Shown here: positions 43,936 through 49,582 of the stretch, one piece after another | How the letters are laid out: each line of letters begins with the position of its first letter | Position numbering within the stretch: position 1 is the stretch's first letter | Assembly: GCF_002258315.1 (NCBI RefSeq) | Contig: NZ_NOYD01000055.1 | Span: 1 to 49,582 of the forward strand | Direction: 5' to 3' | DNA: 49,582 nt | DNA from: Rhodococcus sp. 06-462-5 | GTDB lineage: Bacteria > Actinomycetota > Actinomycetes > Mycobacteriales > Mycobacteriaceae | Position numbers and translations under genes: made by a program | Notes under the pieces: generated by a model | The model's input: the letters and a program-made list of their open reading frames with translations, nothing else | Told to the model about the DNA's origin: nothing | Database searches by the model: none

Positions 43936-44640
43936 ATGGCCATCGACTACACCCGCAAGCCCTCGACGGGCCAGAACCCAGCGCAGCAACCCGGAGCACC
44001 GGTCAGTCTGAGCAAGGTGACGCTGTCCAAGGCGTCACCGACGATCAGCCTCACCAAGTCCGGCGAGAAGCAGGGCTCGATGCGGGTAAACCTGAACTGG
44101 TCGACCGGCGCACCCGCAGCACAGCCGAAGAAGAAGGGCTTCCTGGCCAAGTTGGCCGCGGCGTCGTACGGGTCCGGCGGTGTCGATCTCGACCTCGGGT
44201 GCCTCTACGAATTGCGCGACGGTTCCAAGGGCGTCGTCCAGGCACTCGGAAACAGCTTCGGTTCACTGCAGGATGCCCCGTTCATCGCGCTCGACGGCGA
44301 CGACCGCTCCGGTTCGGTCAGCGGCGGCGAGAACATGCACATCAACCTCGCCCACCCCGAGAAGTTCGCCCGCATCCTGATCTTCGCGATGATCTACGAC
44401 GGCGCACCGAACTGGGCCGCAGTCGACGGGGTGGTGACGCTCTACCCTACCAGCGGACCACAGGTCGAGGTACGTCTCGACTCGGCCGAGAACTCCGCAC
44501 GAATCTGCTCGATCGCTCTGTTGGAGAACACATCTGCGGGGATCACAGTCACCCGCGAGGTCGAGTACATCCAGGGCAGCCAGGCCGACCTCGACAAGAA
44601 GTACGGTTGGGGACTGCGCTGGGCGGCGGGCCGCAAGTAG
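43936..44640 (+). CDS. TerD family protein
   Basis: 234 residues. An N-terminal Ser/Lys-rich part is followed by the TerD domain: V-D-L-D-L-G-C-L-Y-E near residue 82, then D-G-D-D-R-S-G and E-N-M-H-I-N-L calcium-binding acidic loops near residues 118-135. TerD proteins bind calcium and act in tellurite, phage or envelope stress. The ATG is 139 bases after the upstream gene. Its stop abuts the convergent DinB stop with no gap. Confidence 0.85.
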   Translation: MAIDYTRKPSTGQNPAQQPGAPVSLSKVTLSKASPTISLTKSGEKQGSMRVNLNWSTGAPAAQPKKKGFLAKLAAASYGSGGVDLDLGCLYELRDGSKGVVQALGNSFGSLQDAPFIALDGDDRSGSVSGGENMHINLAHPEKFARILIFAMIYDGAPNWAAVDGVVTLYPTSGPQVEVRLDSAENSARICSIALLENTSAGITVTREVEYIQGSQADLDKKYGWGLRWAAGRK

Positions 44641-45708
44641 TCAGAGAGGTTGCGGTGGAGTCATTTCCAGCCGGACGCCGATCAGCCTGACCTCTCTCGT
44701 GTGGTCGAGGCGGTCGACGAGGGCCACCGCAGCCGTGGTCAGGATCTCCGGATCGAAGGTGGGCGCACCGACGATCGGTGCGCTGACGGTGTGAGTCTCG
44801 AACGGCGCGTAGCGGATCTTCAGGGCCGCCCGAACGGCCGGCCGGTTCTCGGCTTCGATGTCTGCCAACACCTTCGAGGTCAACGCGGCGACCTCGTCTC
44901 GAATGATCGCCCAATCGGCAACGTTGGTCTGGAAAGTGACCTCGCGGCTGTGCGAACGCGCAACCCACGGCTCGGAGGTGACCGGCGCGAGGTCGATGCC
45001 CCGCCCCTTCGTGCCGAGCCACGGACCGATCTTCGGCCCGAACGCGGTGGCGAGGTCCGCATCCTGGGCATCGGCGAGTTCCCGGACTGTCGAGATGCCG
45101 AGGGCGGTCAGCTTCTTCGAGATCTTCTTGCCGATCCCCCACAGCGCATCGGTACCGCGATCGCCCATCACCTCGAACCAGTTGTCCTGCGTGAGCCGGT
45201 AGATGCCCTGCGGCTTGTCGAAGTCGGTGGCGATCTTGGCCCGTAACTTGTTGTCCCCGATACCGACCGAGCAATGCAGACCCGTCGCGTCGAAGACCGC
45301 GTCGTGCACGGTCTTCGCTACACCCTCGGGGTCGTCGGTCTCCACACCGAGAAACGCCTCGTCCCAACCGATGACCTCGACCACGTATCCCAACGTCCGC
45401 AGAGTGTCCATCACGATCGCCGACGCCTCGTCGTACGCTGGCTTGTCCACGGGGAGGAAGATGGCGTCGGGAATCTTCTTCGCGGCGACGCGCAGTGGCA
45501 TTCCGGATCCGACGCCCTTCGCACGCGCCTCGTACGAGGCCGTCGACACCACCCCGCGCTCGGTCGGGTCGCCCCTACCGCCGACCACGACGGCTTTGCC
45601 CGCCAGATCCGGGTTGCGGAGCACTTCCACGGCAGCGATGAATTGATCGAGGTCGACGTGCAGTACCCATCGGCGACGAGCGAAGTCGGTCGAAGCGCTC
45701 CCGGTCAT
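44641..45708 (-). CDS. dinP: Y-family DNA polymerase, DinB2/DinP-like
   Basis: About 355 residues. H-V-D-L-D-Q-F-I at 17-24 holds the first metal aspartate (Asp19) and, at the steric-gate position, Ile24 in place of the usual Phe/Tyr. G-W-D-E-A-F-L is the second acidic motif. Mycobacterial DinB2, with Leu at that position, inserts ribonucleotides, so the same is possible here. No C-terminal beta-clamp motif is visible; the chain ends soon after the little-finger domain. ATG at 45708 is used; an ATG at 45744 would overlap the divergent DoxX-like start. Confidence 0.87.
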   Translation of the reverse strand: MTGSASTDFARRRWVLHVDLDQFIAAVEVLRNPDLAGKAVVVGGRGDPTERGVVSTASYEARAKGVGSGMPLRVAAKKIPDAIFLPVDKPAYDEASAIVMDTLRTLGYVVEVIGWDEAFLGVETDDPEGVAKTVHDAVFDATGLHCSVGIGDNKLRAKIATDFDKPQGIYRLTQDNWFEVMGDRGTDALWGIGKKISKKLTALGISTVRELADAQDADLATAFGPKIGPWLGTKGRGIDLAPVTSEPWVARSHSREVTFQTNVADWAIIRDEVAALTSKVLADIEAENRPAVRAALKIRYAPFETHTVSAPIVGAPTFDPEILTTAAVALVDRLDHTREVRLIGVRLEMTPPQPL

Positions 45709-45742
45709 GGTGTTCAGTGTGCCCGTGGTGTCTGATGACGCC

Positions 45743-46171
45743 ATGACGAAATCGATTTCTCGCACTATCGGGCGGGTCGTGTTGGGGGCGTTCCTCGTCT
45801 TCGCCGGGCTCAGCCACCTCTTCTGGGCGCGCGAGACGTTCGCAGCTCAGGTTCCCGACTGGGTGCCGCTGAGCACCGACTTCGTCGTGCTGGCATCGGG
45901 CGTCGTGGAGATCGTTCTAGGCCTGGCGCTGCTGTTCTGGACCGCTCGCGCACCACTCGTCGGTTGGGTGGTCGCGGCGTTCTTCGTCGCGGTCTTCCCC
46001 GGCAACATCTCGCAGTTCGTCACGCACACCGACGCGTTCGGCCTCGACTCCGATACGGCCCGCGGAATCCGATTACTGTTCCAGCCACTGCTGATCGTGT
46101 GGACACTGTGGTGCACCGGTGCCTGGGCGCACTATCGCGCATCACGTCAGGGCCACACTAGGAATCAGTAG
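45743..46171 (+). CDS. DoxX-like membrane protein
   Basis: 142 residues, four hydrophobic helices (about 8-26, 42-62, 66-85 and 105-125). A-F-L-V-F-A-G-L-S-H-L-F-W near residue 16 is the DoxX signature. Small DoxX-like proteins are thought to take part in membrane redox or thiol handling. Divergent from dinP. Its 3' end overlaps the convergent oxygenase gene by 7 bases. Confidence 0.8.
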   Translation: MTKSISRTIGRVVLGAFLVFAGLSHLFWARETFAAQVPDWVPLSTDFVVLASGVVEIVLGLALLFWTARAPLVGWVVAAFFVAVFPGNISQFVTHTDAFGLDSDTARGIRLLFQPLLIVWTLWCTGAWAHYRASRQGHTRNQ

Positions 46172-47157
46172 GCGGACTGCCGACCGGCCGCAGCGATGCC
46201 GTGGTGCAACTGCGCCACGTCGGGGTGTGCTCGCGTTCGGGACTTCCACGCGTTCTCGCCGTAGGTGCTGTAGATGGGGTTGGCAGGATCGTTCTCGACT
46301 CCTCGTGACTGCCGCGCCAATTCGGCCGGCAGTTCGATCACCGGGACGACGGCATCGAGGGCCGGGCTCAGAAAGTGAGGCACCGATATCCGGTCCGTGT
46401 CGGGCCCAGGCGCGACCACCCGATGCCGCGTCGCCCGTAGATAGCCGCCGGTCGCCACTTCCAACAGCTCACCGATGTTGACGATGAACGCCCCGGCCAA
46501 TGGCGGAACGTCGATCCAGGTATCGGGCGTCGTCTCCACCTGCAGCCCGGTCGAATTCGGCTCGACGAGCAGCAGCGTCAACACCCCGGAGTCCTTGTGC
46601 GCACCGACGCCCTGCGAATGATCAGCAGTGCCCGGGTAACGCACGACCTTCATCAGCGTCGCGGGCGCGGTGGCGAAAGCTTCGTCGAACACGTTCTCGG
46701 GAGCACCCAGTGACTGCGCCCAGTGTCGGAGCAGCCTCAGCCCGAGACCGGACACCGTGCGTTCCCACTGCTCGAACGTCTCCCTGAATCCTGCTGGCTG
46801 CGAGGGCCACAGATTGGGGCCCTGAAGATTCCAATAGCCTTCGGCTCCCTGGATCGCAGGGCGTTCGGGACCTATGTCGATCTGCTCCCGCCAATCCACC
46901 CGGCCGTTGGTCAGCTCGCCGCCCACCCGCGAGTAGCCGCGAAAGTGCGGGCTCTTCAGCTGACTGATCTCATCTTTGATGTGGTCCGGCACGGCGAAGA
47001 ACTCACGCGCGAGGCGCAGCACCTCGTGCATTCGTTCGGTCTCGATCCCGTGCCCGACGAGATAGAAGAACCCGGACCCGTGAGCTGCTTCGCGCAGCGA
47101 CAGCTGGAACGTGCGCGGGTCGTGGTCGGCCAGACCGAGATCGAGAACAGGAAGCAT
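46165..47157 (-). CDS. 2-oxoglutarate/Fe(II)-dependent oxygenase, isopenicillin N synthase type
   Basis: 330 residues of the isopenicillin N synthase-like family. Iron ligands His187 and Asp189 in G-A-H-K-D-S and His245 in A-T-R-H-R-V. Cosubstrate R-x-S is Arg256 and Ser258. The N-terminal H-G-S-G-F-F-Y-L-V-G-H-G segment near residue 26 is standard. Family members oxidise small metabolites; the substrate cannot be read here. It is divergent from the SIMPL gene. Confidence 0.88.
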   Translation of the reverse strand: MLPVLDLGLADHDPRTFQLSLREAAHGSGFFYLVGHGIETERMHEVLRLAREFFAVPDHIKDEISQLKSPHFRGYSRVGGELTNGRVDWREQIDIGPERPAIQGAEGYWNLQGPNLWPSQPAGFRETFEQWERTVSGLGLRLLRHWAQSLGAPENVFDEAFATAPATLMKVVRYPGTADHSQGVGAHKDSGVLTLLLVEPNSTGLQVETTPDTWIDVPPLAGAFIVNIGELLEVATGGYLRATRHRVVAPGPDTDRISVPHFLSPALDAVVPVIELPAELARQSRGVENDPANPIYSTYGENAWKSRTRAHPDVAQLHHGIAAAGRQSAY

Positions 47158-47245
47158 GTTCGCGATTGTCCTCCTCCCTCGACGCGTCGGCCAGCACTGT
47201 CAAGGTTCTGTGAAACCGCCGGACCCGGATGGAACACTGAATGTC

Positions 47246-47914
47246 ATGAGCCCCGAAGCACTCGACATCACCGTCGTCGGTCACGGCGCGGCCACCTATC
47301 CACCCGAGCAGTGCACCCTATCCCTGACCGTTCGCACCGACGGTCGCACCGCGGAGTCTGCATCCGAGCCGGCTCAGCAACTCGTCCGGGAGCTCACCAG
47401 ACTGGTCGAGCCGCTCTACAACAGCGACGGCGGCCCCATCGATCGGTGGTCCGTGGACCAGGTGCGCCACTCGCGCCACCGCCCGTTCAACCACGACGGA
47501 GAACAACTGCCGTACGTCTATCGAGCCGAGGCGTCCGTGGAGGTGCAGTTCAGCCAACTCGATCTGGTGGACGCGTTCGTCTACGCAGCGTCCGCACTCG
47601 AGGGAGTGTCGATCGACCACTTCGATTGGGACCTCACCGAATCCAGTAGAACTGCTCACACCCTGGCGGTCCGGGAACTCGCTGTGCGCGACGCTGTCTC
47701 CAAGGCCGAGGCGTACGCGTCGAGCCTGGGAAGATCGGGCGTGCATGCTGTCGCAGTGGCTGACCCCGGTCTGCTGCCAGGGGTCGCGGAGAGCGGTGGC
47801 GTCGAATCCTCGGCGCGAATGTTCGCCGCGAAATCAGCGCCGGCAGGATTTGCACTCAAGCCGGAGAACATCACGATCTCGGCAAGCGTGCACGCCCGAT
47901 TCACTGCCTCCTGA
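47246..47914 (+). CDS. SIMPL domain (DUF541) protein
   Basis: 222 residues. V-V-G-H-G-A-A-T-Y-P-P-E near the start and A-V-R-D-A-V-S-K-A-E-A-Y-A near residue 145 fit the SIMPL/DUF541 family. No signal peptide is seen, unlike many members, so it may be cytoplasmic. ATG at 47246 chosen because the domain starts there. Function of the family is unclear; some bind flagellin or act in oxidative stress. Confidence 0.78.
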   Translation: MSPEALDITVVGHGAATYPPEQCTLSLTVRTDGRTAESASEPAQQLVRELTRLVEPLYNSDGGPIDRWSVDQVRHSRHRPFNHDGEQLPYVYRAEASVEVQFSQLDLVDAFVYAASALEGVSIDHFDWDLTESSRTAHTLAVRELAVRDAVSKAEAYASSLGRSGVHAVAVADPGLLPGVAESGGVESSARMFAAKSAPAGFALKPENITISASVHARFTAS

Positions 47915-47937
47915 CGCCTCGCGCCTACGCTCGAATC

Positions 47938-48687
47938 ATGAATCGAGACGATGCCCGACGCCTCTGGCCGCGGCCACCGCTGCTGCCTCGTCCGATCGTG
48001 ATGGATCAGCGATGGGAACGGCTGGTCTTTCTGCATTGGCGTGTCCCGAGTTCGGCTGTCGCCCCGCTGTTGCCCCGCGGGTGCGTACCCGACGAATTCG
48101 ACGGCTCGTCGTGGGTCGGGCTCATCGGCTTCCACATGGTCGGAGCCGGCATCGGCTACCGTCACCCCGTTCCGTACTTCGGCACGTTCGGTGAGATCAA
48201 CGTACGCCTGTACTCGGTCGACGCGGAGGGGCGACGCGGCGTCGTGTTCCGATCCCTGGAAGCAACCAGGCTTGCAGTCGTGTTGGGCACAAACGCGGCT
48301 CGCATTCCGTATCGCTGGTCATCGATCGATATTGCCGACGACACCACGACGATCGGCTACCGCAGCAGACGGCTCGCACCCCCGCACCGCGGCGCAACAA
48401 CGGACTTCGGCGTCGTCAGAGGATCGCGCGACATGTCCGAGGATCCGCTCGCTGTGTTCCTCACCGCGCGTTGGGGATTGCACACCTCACTGGCCGGACG
48501 GCTGCTGTACGTCCCGAACGTGCACCGGCACTGGCCGCTCGTCGACGCAGAACTCACCCACTGCTCCGACGAACTCGTAGCAGCGGCAGGACTACCCGAT
48601 GTCAGCACCCGGCCACCGGACTCGGTGCTCTACTCCCCCGGTGTGGAGACCCAGTTCGGACGGCCCTACGCAGTACGCGGTCGGTAG
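47938..48687 (+). CDS. DUF2071 (YqjF-like) protein
   Basis: 249 residues. R-W-E-R-L-V-F-L-H-W near residue 24, W-V-G-L-I-G-F-H-M near residue 59 and G-E-I-N-V-R-L-Y near residue 84 are the DUF2071 signature (YqjF family). Function unknown. The 3' end overlaps the convergent DUF6188-like gene by 22 bases. It follows the SIMPL gene after 23 bases. Confidence 0.85.
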   Translation: MNRDDARRLWPRPPLLPRPIVMDQRWERLVFLHWRVPSSAVAPLLPRGCVPDEFDGSSWVGLIGFHMVGAGIGYRHPVPYFGTFGEINVRLYSVDAEGRRGVVFRSLEATRLAVVLGTNAARIPYRWSSIDIADDTTTIGYRSRRLAPPHRGATTDFGVVRGSRDMSEDPLAVFLTARWGLHTSLAGRLLYVPNVHRHWPLVDAELTHCSDELVAAAGLPDVSTRPPDSVLYSPGVETQFGRPYAVRGR

Positions 48688-49286
48688 AAGATCACGTGTC
48701 CCGAGGACAGTTCGACGACCCAATCTCCCGGTGTTGCAGCAGCACTATCGGATAGGGAACTCGACGTCACGCTTTCCCGCAACACGAGGTAACCGGCGTC
48801 GAGGGCAAGGTCGAACAAAAGCTTCGTGGCGTCCGAGAATTCGACGGCAGGATCGTCGCCAGTGGAGAGCCGGACCACGGTGGCACCGATGGACGGAAGC
48901 CTCTCGACGGTCGGGGCCAGCGCCTTCGGGTGCTCGGGTGCGGGCCACGATTCGACGTCCCCTTCTGGTCCACACAACACAGTCGAACCGTCCGCGGCGG
49001 TGTACTCCCAGGATTCGACCTCGTCTCGCGGACTGGCCACCACTGCCTGCCGGCCCTCGAAAGTCAGCCGGAGAACGCCGGATTCGTCGTAGTCTGCGTC
49101 CTCGCACACGAGACCGTGCAGTGTCGCGAGGGCGCGTAAACCCTCGAACTGATTATCCTCGTCGACGGTGAGTCCATCGACCGTCACCTCACTGAAGGCA
49201 ATGGTGGCACCGTTGTCGAATTCGATGCTCAGATCGAAATCGAGCAGAATCCTGCTGACGCGGCGCTGATCGACGGGGAGTTTCAT
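48666..49286 (-). CDS. Uncharacterised protein (DUF6188-like)
   Basis: 206 residues, soluble and acidic. An N-terminal domain D-F-D-L-S-I-E-F-D-N-G-A-T-I resembles the small DUF6188 beta fold; a second, similar half may follow (T-L-H-G-L-V-C onwards). ATG at 49286 is used; another ATG lies two codons upstream at 49292. Function unknown. Tail to tail with the DUF2071 gene. Confidence 0.65.
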   Translation of the reverse strand: MKLPVDQRRVSRILLDFDLSIEFDNGATIAFSEVTVDGLTVDEDNQFEGLRALATLHGLVCEDADYDESGVLRLTFEGRQAVVASPRDEVESWEYTAADGSTVLCGPEGDVESWPAPEHPKALAPTVERLPSIGATVVRLSTGDDPAVEFSDATKLLFDLALDAGYLVLRESVTSSSLSDSAAATPGDWVVELSSGHVIFYRPRTA

Positions 49287-49371
49287 CGACATCGACTGTG
49301 CCACAAAATCTCGTGGGAGCCCACAAAGCCCCGCCGGAGGCATGATGCGCGGCAGCCTCGCCGGAGACAAG

Positions 49372-49458
49372 TGCGCGCGCGTTCGTCAGGTGCGCGGGGA
49401 ATGGTCGGGGTTGGGGGTGCGATTTTGCGCGCGGACGGCGAATGCGTGCGCGTTCGTC
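49372..49458. repeat. Direct 16-base repeat upstream of the rRNA operon end
   Basis: TGCGCGCGCGTTCGTC at 49372-49387 recurs as TGCGTGCGCGTTCGTC at 49443-49458, one base different, with a 55-base spacer. In the 213-base gap between the DUF6188-like gene and the rRNA terminator. No function can be assigned. Confidence 0.4.
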
Positions 49459-49499
49459 TGCGCCAGGGGGGTGGTGTGGGGGTGGTGGTTTCGAAATGC

Positions 49500-49535
49500 A
49501 GAATGCCCCCGGACCTGGTGGTCTGGGGGCATTCT
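49500..49535 (-). terminator. Rho-independent terminator of the rRNA operon
   Basis: A 16-base stem (49500-49515 with 49520-49535; one G-T mismatch) with a 4-base loop, AGAATGCCCCC on one arm and GGGGGCATTCT on the other. On the minus strand it lies 9 bases after the 5S rRNA 3' end and is followed by a short T-run. Confidence 0.85.
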
Positions 49536-49544
49536 GGAATGTTG

Positions 49545-49582
49545 TGTTCGGCGGTGTCCTACTCTCCCACACCCTGTCGAGT
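49545..49582 (-). rRNA. rrf: 5S ribosomal RNA, 3' end only
   Basis: The last 38 bases read on the minus strand as the conserved 5S 3' part: GGTGTGGGAGAGTAGGACACC followed by GCCGAACA is the usual tail of actinobacterial 5S rRNA. The 5' two thirds, and presumably 23S and 16S, lie beyond the window. The 3' end is set at 49545 by the CCGCCGAACA pattern. Confidence 0.88.

Overview
The window is high-GC DNA from a mycolic-acid actinomycete, most likely Rhodococcus or a close Nocardiaceae relative. Supporting signs are a monomeric NADP isocitrate dehydrogenase, WXG100/EspC-type ESX (type VII) proteins, an LpqN-like protein, a 13E12-type DUF222-HNH gene, a DinB2/DinP-type polymerase, a YbfB-type MFS and a DUF4185 secreted protein. 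It ends inside a 5S rRNA gene read on the minus strand, so a ribosomal RNA operon runs in from the right. Genus assignment is inference from gene content.

Layout. 1-3.5 kb: tail of a ParB-like protein, a DedA membrane protein and a two-component system. 3.5-8.8 kb: stress and redox genes. These are a nitroreductase, a DJ-1/Hsp31-type enzyme and its divergent NemR-like TetR regulator sharing a 17-bp operator, an EVE-domain protein, an isochorismatase-like hydrolase divergent from a GlxA/AraC regulator, and a class III cyclase. 8.9-11.6 kb: an accessory island on the minus strand holding two small WXG100 proteins, a 446-residue toxin with a colicin-D-like tRNase end, its immunity gene, and a second immunity gene broken by one in-frame TAG. 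11.6-12.2 kb: no confident gene, but a cluster of palindromic repeats. 12.2-19.5 kb: monomeric ICDH, a succinate-semialdehyde-type dehydrogenase, an ABM protein, an alpha/beta hydrolase, and a P450/TetR divergent pair with a clear operator. 19.5-28.2 kb: an exported Tat-lipoprotein acetamidase-like protein, a GIY-YIG-like/GGCT-like pair, a DUF4185 (possible D-arabinanase) secreted protein, small secreted proteins, peptide deformylase, and an HNH protein with an internal repeat array.

28.2-36.5 kb: an acyl-CoA ligase, a DUF2231 protein, a DrrC-like UvrA paralogue with an orphan TetR-type palindrome, a FecB-like binding lipoprotein, and a tightly overlapped four-gene ESX-associated operon (EspC-like, WXG protein, membrane protein, LpqN-like). 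36.6-49.6 kb: a YbfB-type MFS; a GntR-controlled MFS plus cysteine-free Asp/Glu-racemase-like operon with GTATAC palindromes; pyruvate oxidase; a TerD pair; DinB2-like polymerase; DoxX-like protein; 2OG-Fe(II) oxygenase; SIMPL protein; DUF2071 protein; a DUF6188-like protein; then the terminator and 3' end of 5S rRNA.

Most exciting candidates: the ESX-linked colicin-D toxin/immunity locus with its decayed second immunity gene, the second overlapped ESX-associated operon, the NemR-like/DJ-1 switch, the cysteine-free racemase-like operon, and the DUF4185 cell-wall enzyme candidate.
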